Part shown: positions 14,035-25,550 of the stretch, in pieces
Numbering within the stretch: the stretch's first letter is position 1
Layout of the letters: each line of letters opens with the position of its first letter
NCBI RefSeq assembly: GCF_018691265.1
Contig: NW_024881321.1
Coordinates: 24,339,698-24,403,697, forward strand
Source: Tyto alba
Lineage: Eukaryota > Chordata > Aves > Strigiformes > Tytonidae
DNA: 64,000 bases
Direction of reading: 5' to 3'
The notes under the pieces: generated by a model
The model's input: only the letters and a program-made list of their open reading frames with translations
Told to the model about the DNA's origin: nothing
The model's database searches: none
Program-made: the position numbers and the translations under genes

Positions 14035-14915
14035 GGTTATCTCAATTTTAACAAATCTTTTGGCAGTACCTCCCATAACATCCTCATTGACAAACTGATG
14101 CAATGATAAATGAGTGAAAAGTGGATTGAAAACTTCCAGGCTCAGAGAATTGTGATCAGCAACATGAAAACCCAGCTGGAGTCCAGTCACTGGAGGTATA
14201 TCCCAGGGGTCAATATCAGGGAAAATGGTGTTAAATATCTCCACTAATGATCTGGATGATGGGATAGAGGCATCCTCAGAAAGGATCTTCAGATAGCACT
14301 AAACTTGGAGGAGTGGTTGATACACTGGATGTTTGTACTGCTATTCAGAGGGACTTTAAAAGGCTGGAGAAACGAGCTGACAGGAGTCTAATGAACTTCA
14401 ATAAAGGCAGATGCACAACCCTGCCCTTGGGAAGGAGTAACCCTACATTCTAGGACAGGCTTGGAGCTGACTGACTAGAAAGCAAATTTGCAGTGATGAC
14501 CTGGAGGTCCTGGTGGACAAAATTTGAACATCAGATAACGTGTTCTTTTCTGACAAAGAAGACAAATATCAATCTAAGTTACATTAGGAAGAGAATCTCC
14601 AACAAGTCAGGGGAGATGATCCCTTCTGTTCAGCATTGGTGAGACCTTATTTAGAGTCTTATGTCCAGTTCTGTGCTCCCCAGTAAAAAGGAGACATAGA
14701 CAGACAGGAGTGAGTGTAGAGTAGGGTCACGGAGACAATCAAGGAATTGGAACATCTGTTACATGAGAAGAGGCTGAGACAGCTGTGGTTCTTTAGGTCT
14801 GGAAAAGGATCAGGGGGATCTTATCAATGTATCTAAATATATAATGGGGGGAAGTAACCTGAGTCTTCTCAGTGGTGCTTAGTGAAAGGACAGTAGGCAG
14901 TGGCACAAAACAAAA
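14035..14915 (+). mobile_element. CR1 LINE fragment (ORF2 RT and 3' region), decayed
   Basis: The sequence follows CR1 from the DFSKAFDT-type motif (degenerate at about 14040-14075) through CTCCCATAACATCCTCATTGAC, the ATGATCTGGATGATGG block (NDLDDG-type reverse-transcriptase motif near 14250), the GGACTTTAAAAGGCTGGAG block, the GACCTGGAGGTCCTGGTGGACAA block and the CAGTTCTGTGCTCCCCAGTA block near 14670. It reaches AGGCAGTGGCACAAA, where the CR1 3' end should continue, but LTR sequence starts instead. Many frameshifts and stops make it inactive. Antisense frame 13777-14244 is a shadow. Confidence 0.85.
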
Positions 14916-14917
14916 TT

Positions 14918-15643
14918 CAGGAATTCTTCAAGAAATACTCCAGTGTGGGTCCTTTTCATAGGGTGCAGTCCTTCAGGAACAGACTGCTGCAGTGTGGGTC
15001 CCTGATGGGGTCCAAAGTCCTGCCAGAAAACCTGCTTCAGCATGGGCTCCTCTCCACAGGTCCACAGTTCCTGAGTGGGTTTCCCACAGAGTCACAGCCT
15101 CCTTTGGACACATCCACCTCCAGTGTGGTGGCTTGCATGGGCTGCATGCGCATATTTGCTACACTCTTAACCTCCATGGGCTGCAGGGGACAGCCTGCCT
15201 CACCATGGTCTTCACTATGGCCTGCAGGAAAAGGAAAATCTCTCCTCTGGTGCATGGAATGGAGCACCTTCTCCCCCTCCTTCTTCACTGACCTTGGTGT
15301 CTGAATAGTTGTGTCTCACATATTCTCATTCTCTCCTGGCTTCAATTGCACTGTTTTGGGGTGGGGGTTTTTTGTGTGTTGTTTTTTTTGTTTGTGTTTT
15401 TTTTTTTTTTTTTTTTTTCTTGGTTTGGTTTGGTTGTTTTCATTTTTGTTTTTTTTACATCTTAAATATGATATCACAGAGTGACTACCACCATTGCTGA
15501 TGGGCTCAGACTTTGCCAGCAGTGGGTCCATCTTAAAGCCAGCTGGCATTGGCTCTATAGGATTTGGGGGAAACCTCTAGCAGCTTCTCACAGAAGCCAC
15601 CCCTGTAGCCCCCCTGCTACCAAAACCTAGCCATGCAAACACA
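14918..15643 (-). mobile_element. ERV LTR, 5' half only, minus strand
   Basis: On the minus strand it starts TGTGTTTGCATGG at 15643 and continues through GGTAGCAGGGGG, the GAAGCTGCTAGAGG patch, a CCGCTGC-like GGCAAAGTCTGAGCCC block, an expanded poly(A/T) tract and the repeated tract that reads on the plus strand CTCCAGTGTGGGTCC and CTGCAGGGG. These tracts recur in the LTR at 53608-54185. The remaining 3' half of the LTR is absent: it stops against CR1 sequence at about 14916. The plus-strand 134-codon frame at 14900-15304 runs across this LTR and is not a gene. Confidence 0.75.
15367..15420. repeat. T/G-rich low-complexity tract in LTR
   Basis: Expanded run of T with G interruptions inside the LTR. 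It sits where related LTR copies carry a shorter T run. Confidence 0.8.
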
Positions 15644-15985
15644 ATACAAAGATACAGCAACAATTAATAGAAATGACAGGATACTTTAGAAGGTAAGGTA
15701 TTCTTTCCCATATTAGACAGTTATGATACTTAGGTTGAATGGCCATCTGGAGAAAGCTATTTTCCATTTGAGTATATATTCTGTATAACTAACCTAAAAA
15801 ATTATTAATTTATTGGATGCCTAAACTTAAGTGGGATGAAAGTCAATGTTAACACTTAAAACTGTTATGTAATTCACTATTACTGGAAACTAAGGTTTAG
15901 AAATCGGATTTGGCATACTGCTTGAAGTTTCTTACCCAGAGAAAAATAAGTGGAATCCATTTGCTCTACTAGCAAGTTGATTGTG

Positions 15986-15987
<2 letters not shown>

Positions 15988-16027
<40 letters not shown>
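15988..16027. repeat. Poly(T) tract, 40 bases
   Basis: Uninterrupted T run, the longest mononucleotide run in the window. No retroposon body was recognised next to it. Confidence 0.95.
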
Positions 16028-16031
<4 letters not shown>

Positions 16032-17978
16032 GTATAAAATACTTTTCTCTGTGACTTCAAAAGCTATTATTTTATTTTCTCTGAAAGCAGAGTGTCTAAG
16101 TTGAATTCAGAACTAGATCAACAATGGTAGATCCTTGATCCAAATACTGCATGGTGTAAACAGCTATTTGAACATTTCCAGATTAGAATCTTTCCCTTTA
16201 CAAACATATTTGATACATACAGAGGGCCTGTTGGCAGATTATTTTCTATCACATCTGTTTGGATGGCATCATGCCCATTCACTAGCACGTCAAACTCTTG
16301 CCCAAGGGCAAAGATGCCAACCAAGCAAACACTAGTTAAAAAAGCCCAACCAAGAAGATACAGTAGGCTAAAATAGTGAACTGGGAGATAAGGAAAATAG
16401 GATGCTCTATAGATACTTCAAATAGAGAATAACCTTTGGTAATGTTGAACATGAAACTTGGAGGAGTAAGAGATACTTTTTTTTTTCCCCAAGATAACAG
16501 TACACCAGATCTGCTGAAATATTAGCTGAGATAACAAGAAACATTTTTTATTAAAGGAATCATGGTATGGGCAAATATGTCTGCAAATAAGTGCAGAAAT
16601 AAATATTACCTTTGTTAACAAATCATTTTGGAAACACAATAATGGTGCTACTGGTAAGATCAGTAAGCAAGCAGATGGTGATGCACATATTTGTAGTACT
16701 TCACTCAGCCAGCATTTGAAGCACTTTAATTAGTTCAGCTGTCCAACCCTCTTTCTCCCCCATGTCATTCTTCATGTATTATGTCAATAAACAAGGAAAT
16801 ATTAGATTTATTATCATATGGTACAGATGGAAAAAGTGGGACAGAATGATACAGAGGTCATAAAACAAGACAGTAGAAATGCCTTGGATAAAATACCATT
16901 TTGTTTCCAGTCATGGAAGAAAATTTCAGAGAAAAAAATCAAAATTGTCACACTGCTTAAAGCTGTAGTGTATGAAGAAATGCAGATTTATCTGGATAGA
17001 TAGAGATTTAACAAAAGCAGAATTAAATTATGTTTATAACCACAGTAATGAGTTGTACTTACTGTTTATTTTAAGTTAGATTAATAAACAGCACAGATAT
17101 TAAATAAAATTATCTAAGATAGTATTCTTGAAGGTATTAGCAATACTTACTAATAAAATTCACAAAACCTGTTGTTTGGAGAATAGTTCTGGGTAGGAAA
17201 ACGCTATTGCTCTTGTGATACATGCAGTATTTTGGATGATCTTCTATCTGGTATTAAATTGGACTGATGCAATTAAGAATACAAGATATACAGATCTGGT
17301 AGGCAAGCAGTCAAAAAGAAACTGCTTAAGAGATCCAGCCACCTCAGGTTGGGAGGTCAGTAACTCCATATTCCTTTATGTATCTACATGAGAATATAGT
17401 ATGTATTATAATCTTTCTAAAGGAATCTTCTTATGGAGTATTCAGAACAATGAAAGCAGGGTAACCTTAGAAAAACCTGCTTAATTTTTCAGAAACCAAG
17501 CTGAGTTTAAATTTATAGGTCCCACTTTTGCAGACAGTGGTGAATTTAAGTGAGGTTATTACTGTGGAAATAAGATAGGATCATAGGATATGGCATCAAG
17601 GTCCTAGAACATAGATGTATACTGGAGTTTCGGGGTTTTTTGTATCACCTAAGTTATTCCACACATAACCTGTTTCTAGTCTTTGCCTTCAGCTCATGCT
17701 AACACGCTGCCATTTCCTCTTCAAAATTGCATTATGTGTAACATTAAGTGTTTCAAAAGAAAAAGTAACAAACTCTAATTACAGCTGGGGAATGTTAATA
17801 CTAGCAATACATGATTCAGTATTACGAGAAGAAAAGTCTTTTGAGATCACCAAAAACTTAAAGTTTTTAAGCTACTAAAAAAAGGTGGGGATACTGATGT
17901 CATATTTTAACTTTAAAATCTCCTGGGAGTCATCTCACATAGCTCTGTTCACTTACATGCTGTAAAACACAGAATACA

Positions 17979-18010
17979 ATAAACAAACAAACAAACAAGC
18001 AAACAAAAAA
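17979..18010. repeat. (CAAA)n short tandem repeat
   Basis: About seven AAAC/AAGC units followed by A-rich sequence. Confidence 0.8.
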
Positions 18011-18794
18011 AGACAAAGAATGTACACAGATATATACAGACTTGTGGACAATAATTTTGTTCACAATAGCTTTGCTTATCTGAATAGTGTTTACTTGTTT
18101 GGAGTTTTACTAATTTCAGTAATAATTCCATGAATAAAAGTTGTACTGGGGACAGAATACACTGTTCAGCCACTATTTCCTGTAAAGAACTGCAAGTTCT
18201 TTAAAGAAAAAAAAAAAATGTAAATCCTCAAGAGTATTTAGGATATTCTATTTAGTAACACAATCTCTGCAGGATATTAGAATTCTTGATTCTTGCAGTT
18301 TTAAAATTTTTATAATATTAAGTCTTATTTAAAAAAAGTAAAATTAGTCTGCACCAGATTCTGATAACCTGTGGAAGAAAATAGGGAAAATTGACTTAAT
18401 CAATTCCTCCAAGGTCAACAAAGAAGCAACAGCTATGAAATTTAAGTTATGGGATTGAAACTCAGGCTTGTCCTATGGTTATAATGGTGGTGTGGTTGGG
18501 TATCAGGATTGTGCCTGTCCTTAAGAGCTTCTAGTTCTCTTAAGACATGAATTCCCTGAGTGGTCTGGGATCTCCTCAGCTAGTAAATTGCATATATGAG
18601 CTAATGGACTTGTTTGATACAGTGAATGGATGTGAAACAAGGTAATTGACTGAACTCCAGACCTCCATAATAAACGTTTGAATTGGCTGTTGTAGGAACT
18701 GTTCGTATATGAGTTTTGGGCTGTCCTGCAGATTGCCTCAGGCAGCTCCCACTGTACCTAGCTCAAAGTGAATGTTTCAGTATTTTGAGCAATA

Positions 18795-19215
18795 CCCTGG
18801 AAAAAATCCCCATGAGCCTTCTCTTCTCCAGACTAAACAGTCCCAGATCTCTCAGCCTTTGCTTATATGGGAAATGCTCAAGTTCTTTTATGAACCTTGT
18901 GGACATTCTCTTGAGTATGTCCATGTCTCTCTTTTACTGGGGAGCACAAAAATGGACATAGTACTCCAGGTGTGACCGTACCAGTGCTGAATAGAAGGGA
19001 AGGATCACCTCCCTCAAGACGCTAATTCAGCCAAGGGTACCTTTAGCCTTCTTTGCATCAAGGGCACATTAGTGACTTAGGTTCCATCTGATGTCCACCA
19101 GGACCCCAGGTACTTTCCTGAAAAGTTAGTTTCCAGATGGCTGTCCCCCAGCATGTAGTGATATATGGAGTTAAATTTCTTGAGCTTCCTGTCAGCCTAT
19201 TTCTACAGCCTGCAT
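18795..19215 (-). mobile_element. CR1 LINE fragment, minus strand
   Basis: Read on the minus strand it carries the CR1 blocks GGTCACACCTGGAGTACT (near 18960), TTTTTGTGCTCCCCAGTA, GAGAGATCTGGGACTGT and GGAGAAGAGAAGG. The upstream end (19070-19215) contains the ACCTGGGGTCCTGGTGGACATCA block. The last few hundred bases of the CR1 3' end are absent or unrecognisable to the left of about 18795. No open reading frame survives. Confidence 0.75.
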
Positions 19216-20261
19216 GAAACATTAAGAAATTTAAAATCTTTTCCATTTAAGAGACATTTGAAAATTCTTAGATTTGTTTCAGGTAGCTAAGAATCAGTTC
19301 AAAATCTCAACATCTTCACTGAACCATTTAACACATCCCTAATGAAAAATGTTTTCAATCTGCAAGGTAAGTTTGCATAATAAATCATTTCAAGTATTCT
19401 TGTTTAATCTGTGTTAATTATTAATTATTTTTTGCTGTCATTATTTTTAAACTCCTGTCCCCATTTCAGTTTCTGACCATTTATATACTCAGCACCTGGA
19501 TACTAATTTATTTTTCCTTTGCTGAAGCACATTTAGAAGTACATATCCTACTACAAAAGGCACAATCTCTTTGTCTTCATTGGAGTATTGTACAGATTTC
19601 TCTTTCACTACTGTTTCTACAAGTACTACATAGAACTCTACATAAAGTTGAGCTTAAGGAAAATCTTTAAAAAGAAGCTCTGGGTTTTTTTCAATATGTA
19701 GAAAACCAGAAATCAGTTTCTGTATTTTAAAATAATTGAAAATGCAACTTTGTTTTCATTCTTTCTAATACTTTTGCTCTTCAGTGAGGCACAGAATATG
19801 AAGCTGTTATGATAAATTAAAAAATACAGGCATGACATAATTAATCAGACATTTAGGATGAAATAGAGAGTGGACTAGTTAGACATTGTTGCATCTGGTA
19901 GCTGGGTAGAGGCAAGGATTTTTCATCTCCCTATTCCCAAGTCCCACAAGTAAAGAGACTAGACATATGTTCTCAGTAGGCACATGCAAACACATTTATA
20001 CAATATACATCTACTTATAAGTACAGCGAGACACACAGATTAACAGTTAGGGAGCAGAGCACTCATGCAAGCACAAACATCACCAAGATCCCTGTTCCAT
20101 TCTGCTTTATGGCAGTCCAAGATGAAGATTTGTTAATGGTTCACTTTGATAATTGGACTTAGATGTTCAGTATGTCCCTGTATCCTGTCTCCCCAGTTGC
20201 TGGCATCTTGACATGTGAGTCACTGAGGCCTGCAGCCACACTGCTCTTCCTGGAAAAAAAG
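19216..20261. other. AT-rich non-coding DNA, no gene seen
   Basis: Nothing recognisable apart from T- and A-rich patches. Confidence 0.55.
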
Positions 20262-20761
20262 TGTTGTGGTTTGAGCCTGATCAGCAGCTAAACACCACAC
20301 AGCCACTCACCCACCCTCCCCCCACTTGGGAATGGGGAGGGAATTGGAGGGACAAAGGGAGACTCGCGGGTTGAGATACAAACAGTTTAATAACAGTAAC
20401 AGAACAATACGCTGACAGCAGTATCAGCGGGTAATGTACAATACAATTGCTCACCACCCGCAGACCAACACCCACCTGCTCCCGGCTGGCGATCCCAAAC
20501 ACAAAGGCCCCACAGCAACACTCCCAGAAGTGAGAGCCCCTCCTGGCCCACTCCTGCCTTTATATAGTGAGCAGAATGTCACATGACATGGACTATCGGC
20601 CAGTCCGGGCCCAGCACTCCAGCTGTGCTCCCCCTGCCCCCCACACGCCTGCACATAGGCAAGGGAACACAGAGCTGGAGAGCCCCTGGAATCTCAGTGT
20701 GTATCAACACTCCTCCAGCTACCAAAACAAACATGAACTCTATTCCAGCCCGAACCAGGAT
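20262..20761 (-). mobile_element. ERV solo LTR, minus strand (TGTCCTGG...CAACA family)
   Basis: On the minus strand the element runs from a mutated TATCCTGGTTCGGGCTGGA at the right edge to GGCTCAAACCACAACA at the left edge. It matches 26496-26976 closely over the whole length, including CACTATATAAAGGC, TGTTACTGTTATTAAACTG and the GGGGGGAGGGTGGGTGAGTGG segment near the 3' end. AAAAG lies directly left of the element (20257-20261) and AAAAG also lies at the right edge (20762-20766), consistent with a 5-bp target-site duplication. No viral internal sequence is present between LTR and flank, so it is a solo LTR formed by recombination. Confidence 0.9.
20555..20568 (-). promoter_or_regulatory. LTR TATA box
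   Basis: Minus-strand CACTATATAAAGGC-type box, identical in type to the boxes of the sister LTRs at 26496-26976 and 62790-63082. Confidence 0.6.
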
Positions 20762-20782
20762 AAAAGGTCAACTTGCACACGT

Positions 20783-20807
20783 ACACACACACACACACAC
20801 ACACACA
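20783..20807. repeat. (CA)n microsatellite
   Basis: About twelve uninterrupted CA units just beyond the solo LTR. Confidence 0.92.
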
Positions 20808-21600
20808 GAGGATACCTCCAGTAACTCTTCCTACTTAGTAACAAGCCCTTGGATCTTACTGTCTCCAGTTGACTCATGCATGCACACACACATGCAAATA
20901 GGTTACTCAGTTGACCTAATAGCTTCTCCAGTAGTTGACTTGGACTTACTGGTCCCACCAGTAGCCAATTTACAGACATTCTCATCTATCCATTATCTGG
21001 TCTGGACCAAACCTATTGGTCCCAAAACTCTTACCAACCTTTCTGGCTAGTCTATTTTGGTATTTTCTAGTGATCACACACGAATGTATATACCCTCCTT
21101 TGCTCCAGTTGCTGGTACTGGAAACAGATTGTCTCCTCTGATGAATGATCCCAGTCCCTCTGCCGGCATATAAACCTCCAGACACACAGAGAGATGTACA
21201 CAGAATATATAAAAGAATATCTCACCCAGAAAAATAGAAGTGGAGTTCAAGGCTACAAACTGGCCATCATGTGCAGACCATGGTCAGACAAGTGTACTTA
21301 CCAGCAGCCTGTTTACTGACAGCCATACCCTTTTAACCCTTTATCCATCAATTTTCCCATGATTGATCATTCCCAAACAACCTCAATGCCTCCTTTTCCC
21401 TTCCTTTGATTCTTCTTCTAAACAACACATATGTCCTGTACAATCCCCAAAGGCACCTCCCCTGCATCTCATACTGTATTCCATACCCACTAGACGGTAA
21501 CCTTCCTCAGCTTGTAAGGCGATCTGGAGAACCTCTTCTATTTGCTCAAGTTGATTGAGTGTCATTCCTGGCCCATGAGGCTGATCATCCTGGAGGAGCA
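20808..21600 (-). mobile_element. Unclassified ERV-like stretch, minus strand
   Basis: This segment is less AT-rich than its surroundings. Read on the minus strand, it has a 60-codon frame (21383-21565) that starts MTLNQLEQIEEVLQ and looks charged and helical, a purine-rich stretch with AAAGGGTTAAAAGGG near 21325-21345, and TATA-like TATATAAAAG and TTTATATGCC sites near 21170-21215. This order would fit the end of a retroviral internal region followed by an LTR, but no family is recognised. The solo LTR at 20262-20761 lies just to its left. The assignment rests on composition and layout only. Confidence 0.3.
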
Positions 21601-24264
21601 GAATCAGAGTTCTTGTTTCTCTTATTAGGTTATTAAGGTTTCCCTGCTTGCCATTGTTCCTCTGTGTTTCTTCAAGTTTAAGGAGATGAACATTTTATCA
21701 TATATCCTATCACATTAATTGAATAATTTGGGGCCTAAAAGCAAATTGTTAAATGAGAAGAAGTAGGACTTTATAAGAATTTTGGCTAAGACTTCCAATC
21801 TTCTTGCAGAGGCACCAAGCAAAGGCAATGAAGTTTTTCAGTCCTATGTTGACAAATAATAGCAGCAGATTCCAATAATCTGTACTAAATCTGGGGATGA
21901 AAATCAATGGAATTAGGGTCTTCTGAGAAGAAATTGAACAATTAAAACAAGTAATGCTCATGTGATCCCTCTTCTCCTCCCTTCCTTTTCTGCCTTCCCC
22001 CCTTCCTCTTTATGCTTTCTTCTTTTGCCCTGCCTCTCTCTCTTCCTTCTCTTCCACTTCTTTATTCTCTTCTTTCAATATGGACAGTTAAACGTTTAGT
22101 GGATTTAACATTGGTTTTATCCACTCTGTTTACCTACACTCCTTATTGCCAGATAAAAAAACACTTCTAATCTCTTACTCCTCTGAAATGTCTTTGAGAT
22201 TTGAGGTTCTGTCCTTAACATTGAAACAAATTATTTAATAGTTATCATCTCTACTGAAACATAACATGGAAGCTAATTTGAAACATGCCTACAGATTTTT
22301 TTTCCATGTCTAGTATCAACAATTTGTTAGCTATATCCAAGAATAGGAAAACAGGAATTAGAAAAGATTAAAAGTATGTTTTTCAAATATTCCTTATATT
22401 ATTTGTATAATATCCCTTTGATATTATTTTATTTAGAGATACAACCCAGTGCAGATATAAGTGATAATGTGATATCTAACTGCATTAACGGTTAAAGACA
22501 AAGAAGTAAGCCCTCATAATTAATGTAAGACAATGGCAAATATGTTTTATAATGTAATACAAATAAACTAATGTATAATTTATTTTGTGTATGAAAAGTA
22601 AATAGAGATAAGCTGCATAATATAAACATTGTCCAAGTGACCTTTGAACAGCATAAAACACTGACAAAAGAGAAAATTCAGCCTCAGATAGGGAATAGCA
22701 TCCAAAGCCACACTTCAGACTGAGAGTATATTATTTGAATAGTCTATCAGGGGGTAGGAAAATAAGACATGATTATCTTACATTATTATGAATCTGTACA
22801 GTCATCTGTCTGTGTCAAAAGAAGCATGAATACATAATGAGATGGGAAAGAAAATATTTATAATACTTTGATACACTTCTAGTTCTGAATTTTTCTTTCT
22901 TACACTTTTCCTTGGCATGTGGACAGCTGAAGAGCAATAGTAATAAACCCCAAATTAATTCCAAACTCTCTCAAATTCCCTCATACAAACAATTGTTCAT
23001 ACATTGCAACTAGAGGTTCAAGTTTTACAGCCCGAGTTTCTAGTTTTCCACAGTGACACATCTGGGAAACTCCAGTGCTCTCCTATTCTACAAGTCATAT
23101 TTCTTAAATTAAATTCTGGGGGAAAAGTATGTAGTGACAGTCTTCTAGTCAGAAACTGTTTAAAGATGAAGTCTCCAGATTGTTCTCCAGAGTTAGGACA
23201 ATCTTTTGGGATGCTATGGAACAGGTCCCCATACATTCAGTACTAAATGGATACCAAAATGGATACACCAAAATGGATAAAAAGAGGAATTTATAGAATA
23301 TTATGGAAATATCTGTCTTAAATCTCTTGATCTATGAAGATGCTTCTGGGAACGAATGTAACCTTCTTCAAACAGTTCCATAAAATATCCTCTAACACAT
23401 TGCCTTTTCCATTTTCTGTTCCTTAAATAGGCTTTCAAAAGGACATGACTCCAGCTTTTTCTTTATCCATTATTCTAGCTATCCATTAATTCTAGCTAAG
23501 AAAAATACAAAATGGAATTGCCATCATGTTTCTCTGATTACTATGGATACTCCATAAAAAATGTTACTGGTAGAGATCATTAATATGATACTACTAATTT
23601 AATATGTCTGTGAACAGGCCACTGTGTGATCTGCAAAATTAAACTTACAAATCAAAGGACTAAATTCTATCCTGTAAAGCATGAAAATAATTTCCAGTTG
23701 ACAAAAATGGGGGGCAGAAACTTTATCTAGTACTAATCATCTGAAACGTAGTCATACTTGGGCATTTTGACAAAGCAAGTTTTCTGCACTCCTTCTCATG
23801 AAGAAACAGGATTTTCTTTCCAAAGAAGGCTCAGAATTGTTAATTCTCTTGTGCATCTCTATGCTCAGAGACCCTTAATGTCTAGATACCTGTGTTTTGC
23901 AGTGTTGTTAAGTATGGAGATTCCTATCTAAATATATGTTTTGGCAATACTCTCTCAGTAACTTTTTTTTTTTTTTTTTTAAATTAAAGAATGAGTTTTT
24001 AAATGGAAATGAAGATGAAATTGATGGAAGTGTTCTGTAACATGTCAAATGCCTTTCACTTATTCTTACAATATAAAAGCAAGTGTAATGAGGTAAAAAT
24101 GATCTACATTCAGAAACAAACTATTATGTTTAGGAAAAAAAATCCTCTTAGAAGCTATGAAAACCATAACTTTAAATACAGTTAAGCTATGAAAGCTGTA
24201 TATCCTTCCTGAACAGAAAGTTGAAGATATAAAAGATTTATTTAATAACAAAGAGGTTTTGAGG
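21601..24264. other. AT-rich non-coding DNA, no gene seen
   Basis: Contains a pyrimidine-rich tract at about 21968-22078 and a poly(T) run near 23963. The interval 23004-23246 is open on both strands (80 and 72 codons) but no domain is recognised. Confidence 0.5.
21968..22078. repeat. Polypyrimidine tract
   Basis: About 110 bases made almost entirely of C and T with few purines, without a simple repeat unit. Confidence 0.75.
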
Positions 24265-25550
24265 TCTAGAGGAAGTGATTGGTGACAGCCGACATGAATT
24301 CACTAAGGGAAAATCATGCCTGACAAATTTGGTGGCCTACTAAAACAGGGTTACAATGCTGGTGGATAAGGGAAGAGCAACTGTCATCAGCATACTGGTT
24401 TTGTGCAAAGCTTTTGACTGTCCTGTATGACATCATTGCCTTTAGATGGGAGAGACATGGATTTGATGGGTGGACCACTCAGGATAAGGAGAAGGCCAGA
24501 TGGTTGCACTCAAAGGGTTGTGGTCAATGGTTCAAAGTCCAAGTGGACAGCAGTGACGAGTGGTGTTCCACAGGGGTTACAGCTGGAACCAGTGCTATTT
24601 GACATCTTTGTCAGTGTCATGGACATTGGGACCAAGTGCACCCTCAGCAAGTTCGCTGATGACACCAAGCTGTGTGCTGTGATTGATATGCTGGAGGGAA
24701 GGGATGCCATCCAGAGGGACTTTGACAGGCTTGAGAGGTGGTCCAATGCAAACCTCATGAAATTCAGCAAGGACAAGTGCAAGGTCCTGCACATAGGACA
24801 GGGCAGTCCTAAGCTCAAATACAGGCTGGGCGATGAATGGATTGAGAACAGCCATGCAGAGAAGAACTTGAGAGTAGTAGTGGATGAAAAACTGAATTTG
24901 AACCAGCAATGTGTGCTCTCAGCCCAGAAAGCCAACTGTATTCTGGGTTGCATCAAGAGAAGTGTGGCCAGCAGGTTGAGGGAGGTGATTATCTCCCTCT
25001 ACTCCACTCTCATGAGACCCCCACCTGAAGTACTGCATCCATGTCTGGGGCACCCAGTATAAGAAAAATATGGACTTGCTTAAGTAGGTCCAGTGGAGGT
25101 CCAAGAAGATGATCAGAGGGCTGGGGCACCTCCCCTGTGAGGACAGGCTGAGAGAGTTCGCAGTTGTTCAGCCTAGAGAAGAGAAGACAAGGCTCCAGGA
25201 AGACCTTGTAGTAGCCTTCCAGTACTTAAAAGGGGGCCTACAGGAAAGATGGGGAGAGAGTCTTTATCAGGGAGTGTAGAAATAGGACAAGGGGTAAAAG
25301 TTTTAAACTAAAAGAGAGCAGATTAGATGAGATAGAATGAAGAAATTCTTTACTGTAGGGGTGGTGAGACACTGGAACAGGTTGTCTAGAGAAATTGTGT
25401 CTGCCCCCTCCCTGGAACTGTTCAAGACCATGTTGGACGGGGCTTTGATGAACCTGATCTAGTGGAAGGTGTCCCTGCCCATGGCAGGGGGGTTGAATTT
25501 AGATGATCTTTAAGGTCCCTTCCAACCCAAACCATTCTATGATTCTGTGA
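24265..25550 (+). mobile_element. CR1 LINE, 5'-truncated, best copy in window
   Basis: The element enters within the ORF2 reverse-transcriptase region (block CACTAAGGGAAAATCATGCCTGAC, 24300-24325) and runs to the typical CR1 3' end, TTCCAACCCAAACCATTC followed by TATGATTCTGTGA at 25550. It carries the RT coding segment described separately, then the GAGACACTGGAACAGGTTG and CCCTGCCCATGGCAGGGG blocks of the 3' region. 5' truncation is usual for CR1. Compared with the other CR1 pieces here it has few indels, so it is probably the most recent CR1 insertion in the window. Confidence 0.93.
24384..25260 (+). pseudogene. CR1 ORF2 reverse-transcriptase fragment, frameshifted
   Basis: The translated palm region includes ERHGFDGWTTQ (about 24450-24482), RVVVNGS and SGVPQG (about 24510-24575), VLFDIFVSVMD, and FADDTK at 24652-24669, which holds the paired aspartates of the RT active site. 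LVRP-type C-terminal sequence follows. The frame is broken at least twice: between GWTTQ and the RVVVNG part (about 24480-24510), and at about 25010-25020, where an extra C-rich indel shifts the frame before the CIHVWGTQYKK part. An in-frame stop follows LLK near 25083. The endonuclease domain and the N-terminal part of RT are absent. The protein would have acted in target-primed reverse transcription in the nucleus; this copy cannot encode it. Confidence 0.9.

Larger units (their letters stand above)
15644..18794. other. AT-rich non-coding DNA, no gene seen
   Basis: No transposon, RNA gene or exon recognised. It contains a 40-base T homopolymer at 15988-16027 and a short CAAA repeat near 17980-18008. 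Confidence 0.55.

Noticed and set aside
13777..14244. 155-codon minus-strand open frame
   Set aside because: The right half is antisense to CR1 reverse-transcriptase sequence and the left half crosses a poly(A/T) run. Not a gene.
14900..15304. 134-codon plus-strand open frame
   Set aside because: Antisense to the 14918-15643 LTR. The peptide reflects the repeated CTCCAGTGTGGG and GGGCTGCA motifs.
20567..21050. Plus-strand frames with THTHTHT repeats
   Set aside because: The repeat is the translated CA microsatellite, and the rest is antisense LTR.
24510..24956. 148-codon minus-strand open frame
   Set aside because: Exact antisense shadow of the CR1 reverse-transcriptase frame.
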